Source: Betaproteobacteria bacterium (GTDB lineage: Bacteria; Pseudomonadota; Gammaproteobacteria; Burkholderiales; Rhodocyclaceae). From it: a stretch of DNA of 64,000 nucleotides. Location of the stretch: the NCBI GenBank assembly GCA_009781175.1, contig WQYQ01000004.1, forward strand, positions 140,246-204,245, given 5' to 3'. Made by a program: the position numbers and the translations under genes. Of the stretch, positions 29,960 to 38,707 are shown piece after piece (position 1 is the stretch's first letter; every line of letters starts with the position of its first letter). The notes below the pieces were generated by a model, which saw only the letters and a program-made list of their open reading frames with translations, ran no database searches and had not been told where the DNA came from.

Positions 29960-31162
29960 ATGGCTGTATTCGCTTATCGCGCAATGAACCGCGGCGGCCG
30001 TCTGGTGCGGGGCGAAATGGAGGCGAGCAATCTCGTCGACCTCGAACTGCGCTTGCACCGCATGGACCTCGACTTCATCAACGGCGAGCCCAGCCGCGGC
30101 ATGGCGCTGTGGCGGCGCGGCCGAATTCCGCCGCGCGAGGTCATGCACTTTTGCTTCCACCTCGAACAACTGACGCGGGCCGGCGTGCCGATCATCGAAT
30201 CGCTGTGCGATTTGCGCGATTCGACCGAGCATCCACGCTTCCGCGAAATCGTCGCGGGCCTCGTCGAAAGCATCGCGGGCGGACTGAGCCTCTCGCAAGC
30301 GATGGCCGAGCACCCCGCGGCTTTTGATGCGGTGTTCTGCGCGCTGATCCGCGCCGGAGAAGCCACCGGCAACCTGCCCGAAGTGCTCGCCAGCCTCAAC
30401 GAATCGCTCAAACGCAGCGATGAACTCGCAAGCTATACGCGGCGGCTCGTCATCTACCCGGCGTTTGTACTCTGTACGATCATGGTCGCGACCGGGGTTG
30501 CGATGCTCTATGTGGTGCCGGAATTGTCGAAGCTTTTTCTTTCGATCGGCGCCACGCTGCCCTTGCATACCCGGATTCTGATCAGCATCTCGCATTTGAT
30601 CGCCCAGCATGGCGGATGGCTGCTGGCATTTATCGTCATCGGCGGGATCGGGCTGAAAATCCTGACGCAACAAAACCCCGGCATGCGGCTCAAGGTCGAT
30701 CGCCTCAAACTCTCCGCGCCGCTGTTCGGCGAGGTCTATCGGAAAATCGTGCTGGCGCGTTTCGCCTCGCTGTTTTCGATGATGTACGCCTCCGGGATTC
30801 CAATCATCGACGCCATCAAAATCGCCCAGGACGTTGCGGGCAATATGGTCGTCCGCCGTGCGCTCGGCGCGGTCGAACAACTGATTGCCGAAGGGCAGAA
30901 CGTCACCGCGGCATTCACGCAGATCGGCCTGTTTCCACCGCTCGTCATACGCATGCTGCGGGTCGGCGAAAATACCGGCGCCCTGGACCAGGCGCTCGGC
31001 AATGTAAGCTACTTTTACGAGCGCGACGTGCGCGAATCGATCCTCAAGCTCCAGACGATGATCGAGCCGCTGCTCACGGTCCTCCTCGGCGCACTGTTAA
31101 TGTGGGTGATGATTTCCGTGCTCGGGCCGATTTACGATGTCATCACGAAAATGAAAGTCTAA
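29960..31162 (+). CDS. mshG: Pilus inner-membrane platform protein MshG (PilC/GspF family)
   Basis: 400 residues with the duplicated GspF domain. It has FCFHLEQLTRAGVPIIESL near residue 60 and FASLFSMMYASGIPIIDAI near 265, with three main membrane helices around 170, 220 and 375. It couples the MshE motor to the growing pilus. It begins ten bases after mshE and ends nine bases before the PilM/PilN-like gene. Confidence 0.94.
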   Translation: MAVFAYRAMNRGGRLVRGEMEASNLVDLELRLHRMDLDFINGEPSRGMALWRRGRIPPREVMHFCFHLEQLTRAGVPIIESLCDLRDSTEHPRFREIVAGLVESIAGGLSLSQAMAEHPAAFDAVFCALIRAGEATGNLPEVLASLNESLKRSDELASYTRRLVIYPAFVLCTIMVATGVAMLYVVPELSKLFLSIGATLPLHTRILISISHLIAQHGGWLLAFIVIGGIGLKILTQQNPGMRLKVDRLKLSAPLFGEVYRKIVLARFASLFSMMYASGIPIIDAIKIAQDVAGNMVVRRALGAVEQLIAEGQNVTAAFTQIGLFPPLVIRMLRVGENTGALDQALGNVSYFYERDVRESILKLQTMIEPLLTVLLGALLMWVMISVLGPIYDVITKMKV

Positions 31163-31171
31163 GAACCTGTT

Positions 31172-32719
31172 ATGACGCGCCGCTGCATTCTTATGCTCGA
31201 CTCGGAAGGCATCCGCGCCTGGTTTTGGCGCGCTGGATGGCTGGCGGAAGGACCTCAATTCCCGTCCGGAGAAGAAGGCTACAACGCCTTCGCCGCATGG
31301 CTGGGCAGCCAGTCCGGCACGCATATCACCCTGGTTGCAGACTATGTCGAGGAAGGCTTCCAGTTTGAAACGATTCCCTATGTCACGGGGCGTGACCGTA
31401 AAGCATTACTGAGCCGTAAACAGGGACAGCTCTTCTACGGCTCGCCTTATGCGTCGGCGATTCCGCTCGGGCGGGAACGCGGCGGGCGGCGCGACGAACG
31501 CGTCCTCTTTGTCGCCCTGACGCGCCCGGCGCTGCTCGAACCCTGGGTCGAACGCCTGCGCCGTGCCGATACGGTCATCGCCGGCATCAGTACAACGGCG
31601 CTCTTGATCGGCGGCGCATTGCGCCAGCAGCAGTTCCGCGCGCAAGCGCACCTGCTGACGGTTTGCCAAACCACGGCCGGGATTCGGCAAACCTTGTTCG
31701 AAGACGGCAAATTGCGTTTCTCGCGGCTTGCCGCGCGTTCGCCCAATGACCCCGACTGGAGCGAAAGCGTATTTTTCGAAGTCCAGAAAACCTATCAATA
31801 TCTAGTCGCCCAGCGCGCGCTCGTGCGCGGCTCGCAATTGGCGGTCGCCATTTTTGCGGCATTCGAAGAGCATACGGCGCTCAGAACCCATTGCACGGAT
31901 AACGATCTGCTCAGCTTTACGCTGCTCGATATTGCGGAACAGGCCCGGCAGCTCGGCTTGCGCAATCAACTCTCAAGTTCGGATGCCTCTCCTCTGCTCG
32001 CGCAGCTGGCCGTGCGTAACACAGGGCCGACGCAATTAGCGCCGGCGCGCGACCGTCAGAGCTACCATTGGTGGCTAGCGCAACGCATCACGCTGTATGC
32101 CGGCGTGTGTGGCTTGATCTTGGCACTTGGACTCGCCGCCAAAACGGAGATGGACACGCGCACGCTCCTACAGACGCGCGACGAGATTCGCCTCGATACG
32201 CAAGCCAACCAGTTCCGCTACGAGCGCCTGCTCGCCTCCCTGCCCCAATTGCCTGCTCCAGTGGATTCGATCCAGGGCGTCATCGGTGAGCTCGATCAGC
32301 TCACAAAGCTCGGCGATGGCCCAACGCCGGACCTGGTTCGCATCAGCCGGGTTCTGAACCGCCACCCCGAAATCGAATTGCAGCGCGTCGACTGGACGCT
32401 TCCCGATCAGGCGCCTGCGACGGTGGGATCGGCGCCCGGCAGTACTCAAGACGTCCAACGCGAAGCAAGGTCCATCACACTGTTGTACGCGCGACTGCTC
32501 TCGAACAGCCCGCTCAGTCAGCGCGAAACGGTCGATGCCGTAAATATGCTCCTGGACGATCTGCGCCGCGAAGGCGCACTCGAAGCCAGCGTCCAGCGGC
32601 TGCCGTTCGAGTATGGTTCCGATCGCACCCTGCGCAGCGCGAACGAAAATAACACCAGCGAGACGCGCAGAATCGATGTCGTGTTGCGCATCAGCTTTCC
32701 GATCGGAAACCGCCCATGA
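31172..32719 (+). CDS. Pilus assembly protein, PilM-like domain joined to PilN-like domain (MshI/GspL-type)
   Basis: 515 residues. The first 290 have no membrane segment and look like an actin-fold, GspL/MshI-type cytoplasmic domain. One membrane helix (about 310-328, LYAGVCGLILALGLAA) leads to a periplasmic coiled segment and a ferredoxin-like PilN-type domain. The layout suggests a one-protein replacement for PilM plus PilN. The start has no clear ribosome site; it lies directly after a GAACCTGTT stretch. The C-terminus overlaps the next gene by four bases. The call rests on position and topology more than on motifs. Confidence 0.65.
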   Translation: MTRRCILMLDSEGIRAWFWRAGWLAEGPQFPSGEEGYNAFAAWLGSQSGTHITLVADYVEEGFQFETIPYVTGRDRKALLSRKQGQLFYGSPYASAIPLGRERGGRRDERVLFVALTRPALLEPWVERLRRADTVIAGISTTALLIGGALRQQQFRAQAHLLTVCQTTAGIRQTLFEDGKLRFSRLAARSPNDPDWSESVFFEVQKTYQYLVAQRALVRGSQLAVAIFAAFEEHTALRTHCTDNDLLSFTLLDIAEQARQLGLRNQLSSSDASPLLAQLAVRNTGPTQLAPARDRQSYHWWLAQRITLYAGVCGLILALGLAAKTEMDTRTLLQTRDEIRLDTQANQFRYERLLASLPQLPAPVDSIQGVIGELDQLTKLGDGPTPDLVRISRVLNRHPEIELQRVDWTLPDQAPATVGSAPGSTQDVQREARSITLLYARLLSNSPLSQRETVDAVNMLLDDLRREGALEASVQRLPFEYGSDRTLRSANENNTSETRRIDVVLRISFPIGNRP

Positions 32720-33309
32720 ACTGGAATGCCTCTACGCGCCGTTTTGCACTCGCCGCCCTTGTGTCGCTCGGCATGATCGTCATTGGAGCCGGCTTCCTCA
32801 GTGCAGCGCTGAAACGGCACGCACTGGCGCAAAGCGAATACCAACACGCCTTCGATGCCCGCGCGCGCATCGGTGCCCGCCTCAACAAAGCGCAATACGA
32901 CGAACCGGCCATCCGCCGCGCGCTGCAACGCTTTACAGAGCTTGAAAAAACCGGCCTGATCGGCGAGGAACGGCGTCTCGAATGGGCGGATCGAATCAAT
33001 CGCATTCGGGCCAGTCGGCGTATCCCTGCAATCGATTTCGAACTTTCGCCGCAACGCACCATAGGCCATACGTTTCCAGGCCTGAGCATCAGCGCCAGCA
33101 GCATGACGCTACGCGCAAAACTGCTTCACGAAGGCGATTTGATCCGTATTCTTACAGACTTGAAAGCACCAGGCAGTGCGCTTGTATTACCGCGACATTG
33201 CTTGATCGAGCGCAACGCCGGGGACGGCGACGAGAATACGATCGCCATAAGCGCTGTGTGTGAGTTAGACTGGATTACCTTGAACTTGGCAGCCCCCGAT
33301 TCACCATGA
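32716..33309 (+). CDS. PilO/GspM/MshJ-like inner-membrane assembly protein
   Basis: 197 residues with a single N-terminal membrane helix (about 12-32), a helical stretch, then an alpha/beta domain ending in VCELDWITLNLA. Size, topology and its place after a PilM/N-like gene fit PilO or MshJ. Sequence conservation in this family is low, so this is a positional call. Its start and stop both overlap neighbours by four bases. Confidence 0.6.
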   Translation: MNWNASTRRFALAALVSLGMIVIGAGFLSAALKRHALAQSEYQHAFDARARIGARLNKAQYDEPAIRRALQRFTELEKTGLIGEERRLEWADRINRIRASRRIPAIDFELSPQRTIGHTFPGLSISASSMTLRAKLLHEGDLIRILTDLKAPGSALVLPRHCLIERNAGDGDENTIAISAVCELDWITLNLAAPDSP

Positions 33310-33692
33310 AACCGCATGCCTACATCAAGATTTTCGCCCTGCTGGCCGTACTCCCAGCGTATGCTCCGGCTGCAACGGAATCAGTGAGCGATCCCGCCGC
33401 GGGGCTTGGCCGCCTGTTTATGAGTCAGGACAAGCGTGCCATGCTGGATGCTGCGCGTGCGCGCAACCTGCCCACCAACAACCTCGCGGAGTACAGCAAA
33501 CTCCGGCTCGACGGCATTGTCGTGCGTAGCGACGGCCGCAAAACAGTCTGGCTTAACGGTACCCCAATGCACGATCGCATGCCGGTCGAGCGCGTTGGGA
33601 CCAACAGTGCCCGCGTAATCGTCTCTCCCGGCCATGCGGTCGATCTTCCCGTAGGCAGCACGATTCAGTTCGTCTCCGATACCAGTCAGTGA
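33306..33692 (+). CDS. MshK/PilP-like periplasmic protein
   Basis: 128 residues with a cleavable signal (LLAVLPAYAPAA-T). The mature part contains LRLDGIVVRSDGRKTVWLNGTP and VIVSPGHAVDLPVGSTI, like the small GspC/PilP/MshK homology domain that links inner-membrane and secretin parts. The stop overlaps a GTG start of the following pseudopilin (GTGA). Confidence 0.65.
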   Translation: MKPHAYIKIFALLAVLPAYAPAATESVSDPAAGLGRLFMSQDKRAMLDAARARNLPTNNLAEYSKLRLDGIVVRSDGRKTVWLNGTPMHDRMPVERVGTNSARVIVSPGHAVDLPVGSTIQFVSDTSQ

Positions 33693-34792
33693 CGCATCGG
33701 GTTCGCCGCGGCTTCGCGCTCCCAGTTTTCCTACTCGCGGTTTTCGGCGCCGGCATCGCTTGGGTCGTGTATACGGCACAGCTCTTTGGCGGATTCAGCC
33801 AACGCTCGCAGTTGCAAACCGAAACCGCGCTCCGGCGCGCGCGCGAGGCACTGATTCAGAACGCTGTTTGGGAAGACTCGTCGCCAGGCGCGCTGCTCTG
33901 CCCGGATATCACAAAAGGCGATGGCACGGCGGATGCAAGTTGCAGCGCGGGAGTCATCGGACGCTTCCCCTGGAGGACACTTGGCATCGATCCGCCGCGC
34001 GACGGCGCTGGCGAATGCTTGTGGTACGCCTTGTCCGGCGATGCGCGCAAGCAGTTGCATGTGGAATGGCGCGGCCAGAACGGCACGTATCAAGCCATGA
34101 ACCCCGGCTGGAGCGGTTCGATGACATTGCATGACCGTGTGGCCAATACAAACACCAACGTCATCGCTGTTTTATTCGCTCCGGGGCCGCCGCTTCCCGG
34201 CCAGGCCCGCAGCATCAACAACAGCCGATGTCACGGCGGCCCGCCGGCGGCATTTTTGGAGGCGCTCGATGGCATCAACAACGCCTCGGGCACGGTGGCC
34301 GTTCGCGCCGAGGCACAAGCGGGCTTCAACGACCGCGTGCTCGCGATCACGGCGCGCGATCTTTACACCGCGGTCGCGCCACGCGTGCTGTCGGAGCTTG
34401 CCGGAACAGACCCCGTATATGGCTTGCGCGCATTACTCAGTATTGCGCCAGCAAGCACCTGGGGCGACGAGGACGGAAATCCGCGGATCGATTTCACCGA
34501 TCCGATGGTCGTAGCGGCCTTCCCCGCTCCCGCAGCGGGTCAAAACCCGGCGCCTTATCCAATCACAACGAACGGCTGCACGGAATATGTCGCCACCAAT
34601 GACAACGGCAATACCGTATCGGCCCCAGGTATTTACAGCATCGAATGGCTTTGTTTCAACCAATGGACCCAATACATTCAGTTCCACCCGGACAGTTCGG
34701 ATCAAGTGACGCTTTCGATGTCCCAATCAGGCTGGCAGGCGAGCGCAAGCCCTTTCAATTCAACACGCCTGCGGCGTATCCCCATCGAGTGA
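33689..34792 (+). CDS. Atypical minor pseudopilin-like protein (MshP/PilX-like)
   Basis: 367 residues starting at a GTG that overlaps the previous stop. The N-terminus RRGFALPVFLLAVFGAG resembles a prepilin leader with cleavage after Gly, but the residue at mature position 5 is Val rather than the usual Glu and Pro is at 4, as in some MshP- or GspK-like subunits. A cysteine-rich segment with LLCPD and FPWRTLGI also occurs in the next gene. It is probably a tip or accessory subunit. Function is inferred. Confidence 0.65.
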   Translation: MTHRVRRGFALPVFLLAVFGAGIAWVVYTAQLFGGFSQRSQLQTETALRRAREALIQNAVWEDSSPGALLCPDITKGDGTADASCSAGVIGRFPWRTLGIDPPRDGAGECLWYALSGDARKQLHVEWRGQNGTYQAMNPGWSGSMTLHDRVANTNTNVIAVLFAPGPPLPGQARSINNSRCHGGPPAAFLEALDGINNASGTVAVRAEAQAGFNDRVLAITARDLYTAVAPRVLSELAGTDPVYGLRALLSIAPASTWGDEDGNPRIDFTDPMVVAAFPAPAAGQNPAPYPITTNGCTEYVATNDNGNTVSAPGIYSIEWLCFNQWTQYIQFHPDSSDQVTLSMSQSGWQASASPFNSTRLRRIPIE

Positions 34793-35478
34793 AACGACGG
34801 CCTGTTCAGTACGGCTTCACGCTGATCGAAATGGCGGTCGCTCTAGCGATCGTCGCGTTGCTTGCCGGCGGGATTTTATTGGCGACACGCGTGCAACTTA
34901 CGCAACGCCAAAACACCGAGACACGGCAGGCACTGGAGGAAGCGCGCGAGGCATTGCTCGCCTACGCCGCGGTCAATGGCAAATTACCTTGTCCTGCGCA
35001 GGGCGGAGCCCCCGGACAAGGCGAGGAAGCACGCGACGGCGGCGGAGCCTGCAACGTGAAACGCGGCTTGCTGCCCTGGGAAACGCTCGGCATCCGTGCC
35101 ATCGACGGCTGGGGACGGCGCCTGGCCTACCTGCCCGACAGCGGGTTTACAAGCAAACCGGCCCTCACAACGCAAGGAACTATTCAAATCCAGGACGGCA
35201 CGGGTACCATGCTGGCGTCAACAGGCGCTGTCGCTGCCGCGGTCTGGTCCTGGGGCGCGAATGGCTACTTCGCAACATTGCCGAACGGAAGTACGCTGGA
35301 CGGCAGCGCGGCCGGCAGGGATGAAACAACGAACGGCATGCCAACAGGCACCACCATAATCTCGCGCGACGAATCGGAAAACACGGCCGATCCGGGCGGA
35401 CGCTTCGACGATCAAGTCATCTGGATTTCGCGCTTCATCCTCTTTGGCCGGATGATCAATGCAGGGCAACTCCCCTGA
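34789..35478 (+). CDS. Type IV minor prepilin
   Basis: 229 residues from a GTG at 34789 that overlaps the preceding stop; a longer frame to 34645 would overlap that gene deeply and is rejected. The class III leader VKRRPVQYG precedes FTLIEMAVALAIVALLAGG, with Glu at mature position 5. The module LPCP...GGGACNVKRGLLPWETLGI mirrors the upstream pseudopilin, so the two share a domain. A prepilin peptidase is not encoded in the window. Confidence 0.82.
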   Translation: MKRRPVQYGFTLIEMAVALAIVALLAGGILLATRVQLTQRQNTETRQALEEAREALLAYAAVNGKLPCPAQGGAPGQGEEARDGGGACNVKRGLLPWETLGIRAIDGWGRRLAYLPDSGFTSKPALTTQGTIQIQDGTGTMLASTGAVAAAVWSWGANGYFATLPNGSTLDGSAAGRDETTNGMPTGTTIISRDESENTADPGGRFDDQVIWISRFILFGRMINAGQLP

Positions 35479-35535
35479 TTGTTTCGACTCACCGAACTTG
35501 ACCCCACGCGAACACCCGCAAGACACTTGCATTCA

Positions 35536-36876
35536 ATGAAGCACACCGCAGAAACCTTTATGCAGCGATTGCGTTCGGCAGGCATCGAGCCTGGCGACAG
35601 CGAAGAATTGCGTCTGCAAAAATCCCTGCTCGTTTTCGCCAGCGGCCTCGTCAGCATTGCCTCGATCGGCTGGCTGCTGATCTATTGGGCGCTCGGCCCC
35701 AAGCTTTCAACGACACTGCCGTTCGTATTGCAGCTCACGATCTCCGCCAATCTGGTGATTTACGCGTGGTCGGGAAGCTTTCCCGTCTTCCGCTTCAGCC
35801 AGCTTGCGGTCTTTCTGTTTTTCCCGTTCATTGCCCAATGGGCCCTGGGCAATTTCGTCAATGCATCGGGCGTGATTCTGTGGGGCCTGCTTGCCCCGAT
35901 CGGCGCGCTGCTTTGCTCGGGGACGCGCGAGTCCTTGCCCTGGTTCGTCGCATATCTGTTCCTGACACTGCTCACGGGCATTTTCGAGTTTTTGCTCGCC
36001 GACAGTCCGATCGCGCGCGCAAGCCCTGTCCCGCTACGGATTTCGATGGCTTTTTTCGCGTTGAATTTTGCGACGCTCTCGACCTTCGTCTGGCTCTTAC
36101 TGCGTTTTGCAATCGCGGAACGCCAAAAAGCACGCGAAGCGCTTGAAGACGCTCACCGGCTTTTGGGCATGGAACAGGAGCGTTCGGAAAGGCTGCTTCT
36201 CAACGTCCTCCCCCAACCGATCGCGGAAAGACTCAAGGATGAAAATCAGACAATCGCGGACGGTTTTCCCGAAGTCACCGTCATGTTCGCCGACATTGTG
36301 AACTTCACGGGACTTGCCGCCAGCATGACACCGCAGCAAGTCTTCAGCATGCTCAACCGGATTTTCTCGCATTTCGATGGGCTCGCGGAAAAACACGGCC
36401 TTGAAAAAATCAAAACGATCGGCGACGCCTATATGGTTGCAGGCGGTCTGAATACCCGGCATGCCGAGCCCTGCGCCGCAATCGCCCGTCTGGCGCTCGA
36501 CATGCGCGCATGGCTCGCGGGAGAAGGCGCGCGCGGTCCGCAACCGATTCAATTGCGCATCGGCATCGGCACAGGCCCTGTTGTCGCGGGAGTCGTCGGC
36601 AAGAAAAAATTCATTTACGACCTCTGGGGCGACACGGTTAACCTGGCCAGTCGGATTACTGGAGAAGGCCCCCCCGGCTCGATCCAATGCGATGCGAAAA
36701 CCTATTCGCTGCTTACAGGGAGTTTCGTTTTCGAGCCGCCCGTCGAGGTGCAACTCAAAGGGAAAGGTCCGGTTATCGTCTATCGGCTCCGCGGGCAAAA
36801 CCCTTCCAGGCGTTCGTCAACGATGCCAAAACATCATGTCGGCGACGGGGCTGATTCCGCCGCGCCGATGATTTGA
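35536..36876 (+). CDS. Membrane-bound class III adenylate cyclase
   Basis: 446 residues. About six membrane helices (residues 30-200) precede a short coiled helix and a catalytic domain. Metal sites lie in MFADIVNFTGL and KTIGDAYMVAGG; the latter also holds the purine-selecting Lys (EKIKT). DLWGDTVNLASRI carries the Asp that favours ATP, plus the Asn and Arg of the active site. An adenylate rather than guanylate cyclase is therefore predicted. The ATG at 35536 is preferred to a TTG at 35479. It follows the pilin genes and overlaps the convergent kinase by 43 bases. Confidence 0.85.
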   Translation: MKHTAETFMQRLRSAGIEPGDSEELRLQKSLLVFASGLVSIASIGWLLIYWALGPKLSTTLPFVLQLTISANLVIYAWSGSFPVFRFSQLAVFLFFPFIAQWALGNFVNASGVILWGLLAPIGALLCSGTRESLPWFVAYLFLTLLTGIFEFLLADSPIARASPVPLRISMAFFALNFATLSTFVWLLLRFAIAERQKAREALEDAHRLLGMEQERSERLLLNVLPQPIAERLKDENQTIADGFPEVTVMFADIVNFTGLAASMTPQQVFSMLNRIFSHFDGLAEKHGLEKIKTIGDAYMVAGGLNTRHAEPCAAIARLALDMRAWLAGEGARGPQPIQLRIGIGTGPVVAGVVGKKKFIYDLWGDTVNLASRITGEGPPGSIQCDAKTYSLLTGSFVFEPPVEVQLKGKGPVIVYRLRGQNPSRRSSTMPKHHVGDGADSAAPMI

Positions 36877-38540
36877 AACGCCACGGCGCCATCCCGGTTT
36901 TCGCTTAAGCCAAGCTTCCAGCTCGCCGCTTCCGCCTGTCGCGCCACTTGTAGCAAACCCACGCCCAGCCCATTGTTCGACTGCACCGGGCGCCGAAATA
37001 AACGCTCCGTGATTGGCGACGGTATTGCCGTTCCGGTATCTCTTACTTCAACACAACAGGTCTTGTCCACGCACCTCGCCCGAATTTCAATTTGGATACT
37101 CGGCTGAGCCGCCCGTTTTTCGGTCGCATTCAAAATACAGTTATCAACAAAACGATCCAGCAGGGCCGCAGGAACAATCGGGTCGAGATCGCCTTCAAAT
37201 TTCCAAAACTCGACTTTAGCGCCCGCCTGACGGTGCCGCAGACGCTGCCACCATGCTCCGGCCGCCAGATGCTCATCGTGGTCCGGCTCATCGGGATGCC
37301 TGAGACAATCCAAGGTCATCCGAATCCGCCCGACGAGCGCGGGCAACTGACGCCGCAAAAGCTCGCGCGCGCCTTCCGGATCCCGCGCATAGCCCTGCTC
37401 CACCGCCCATAGCAAAGTCTCCAAGGATTGAAGCTCATTTTTTACATCATGGGTGAGCCGTGCGCCGGTTTCATGAATCGCACGCAAATAACCCACTTCG
37501 GAAAGCTCTTCCGCCTGTTCGCGCCCACGCAAAAATTCGGCAAGAATCAAAACCATCAGATCCCAGCGCCACAGCGTCGGCGCATCGACCGGATACGCCG
37601 AACCAATCGTCACCCTCAATCCGGCATGTTCGAAGCAGACAACCGCTTGAGACAAATCTCCCGAACGGCCGGAAAACGACGGCCGCCCGCCTTCCCACGT
37701 CAAACCTGAGATATTCGGCACACCGAGCAAGCGTTGTGCGGCCTCATGCATAAATTGTTCGCCCGATGTTGCGCGTCTCGCCAGCGTTGCAACATATTGC
37801 AGCCACTCTTCGAGCGACATGCCGCTGGCAAAAATACGGCGCGAAAGCAACAATCCAAATCCCGAAAATCCACCGCGCGGATACCAGAGCCAACCTGCCA
37901 GCGCCAAAGCGCCGGCCACGGCAACAACCGCATGCAATAAGGCCCAGGGATAAGCGACCCGGTTCAGAAACATCGACGCCAGCGCCGTCAAGACAAGCAC
38001 GCCAAGCGCCAATAAAACGACTACCACGATCACCGGATCGGGTTCGGCCTGCCGACGCGGAGAACGGTCCAGTATCCAGACAAGCGGAATCAAAACGCAG
38101 CCAGCAATGCTCGCGAATTCTGAAAACAAAGGTAAAGCCGCGTCGTACGTCGGTAGACCGCGCGGCACCAACCATGCAACGATCACGATGACGAGATAAG
38201 CGAACCCCAGCAATGCCGCGAGATGCTCACGCAGCCCACCACGCGGCAAAGCCCGCGCAGCGATCAGCGCCGCGAGCAAACTGCTCCATGCGGCAAGGCT
38301 GATCCAGGAAAGCCACAACTGAAAGCCGCCGACGGCGCACAACAAAAGCACGAACGCCAAAGCCCCCAGACGACGCGAGTTTGCAACAAGTGGTTGCCAA
38401 AGCAGGAAAGCGCCCAAATGCGCCATCAACAACATCCGCCCGATTGGAGAAACAAAATTCGCCAACAAAGCCAAATGAAACAATCCCAACATGCCAGCCA
38501 ACAGGGACCGATCGACCCAATGGCGGAAACTCCTATGCAT
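36834..38540 (-). CDS. Membrane sensor histidine kinase, candidate partner of the sigma54 regulator
   Basis: 568 residues. The first 250 hold about nine hydrophobic helices; a GAF-like region follows, then the phospho-acceptor helix ETGARLTHDVKNELQSLETLL. The ATPase domain has an N-box (FVDNCILNATEK), G1 (VEVRDTGTAIP) and G2 (NNGLGVGLLQV). The HDVKN form resembles the PrsK/PilS-like subgroup. The ATG at 38540 has AAGGGGG upstream. It diverges from the pilin gene at 38708, whose sigma54 promoter lies in the shared intergenic region. Confidence 0.85.
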   Translation of the reverse strand: MHRSFRHWVDRSLLAGMLGLFHLALLANFVSPIGRMLLMAHLGAFLLWQPLVANSRRLGALAFVLLLCAVGGFQLWLSWISLAAWSSLLAALIAARALPRGGLREHLAALLGFAYLVIVIVAWLVPRGLPTYDAALPLFSEFASIAGCVLIPLVWILDRSPRRQAEPDPVIVVVVLLALGVLVLTALASMFLNRVAYPWALLHAVVAVAGALALAGWLWYPRGGFSGFGLLLSRRIFASGMSLEEWLQYVATLARRATSGEQFMHEAAQRLLGVPNISGLTWEGGRPSFSGRSGDLSQAVVCFEHAGLRVTIGSAYPVDAPTLWRWDLMVLILAEFLRGREQAEELSEVGYLRAIHETGARLTHDVKNELQSLETLLWAVEQGYARDPEGARELLRRQLPALVGRIRMTLDCLRHPDEPDHDEHLAAGAWWQRLRHRQAGAKVEFWKFEGDLDPIVPAALLDRFVDNCILNATEKRAAQPSIQIEIRARCVDKTCCVEVRDTGTAIPSPITERLFRRPVQSNNGLGVGLLQVARQAEAASWKLGLSENRDGAVAFQIIGAAESAPSPT

Positions 38541-38649
38541 AGCCCCCTTATGACGCAACTCCGACAGCCTCCGTTGAAATGTCGACAAATTTGCTAAACC
38601 TGCGCAAACAACCAACGGCAAAGCACGGCTCTCCAAGCGATCAGCCTGG

Positions 38650-38665
38650 TGGCATTGGTTTTGCT
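38650..38665 (+). promoter_or_regulatory. Sigma54 (-24/-12) promoter of the pilin gene
   Basis: TGGCAT, five bases, then TTGCT: GG at 38651-38652 and GC at 38663-38664 with exactly ten bases between them, as sigma54 requires. The predicted transcription start is near 38676, giving a short leader before the AGGAG at 38693. A sigma54 activator and a sensor kinase are encoded in the same locus. Confidence 0.78.
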
Positions 38666-38707
38666 TTAGCATTTAATGCTGCTTGAAAGTAACAGGAGAT
38701 GATTCCA

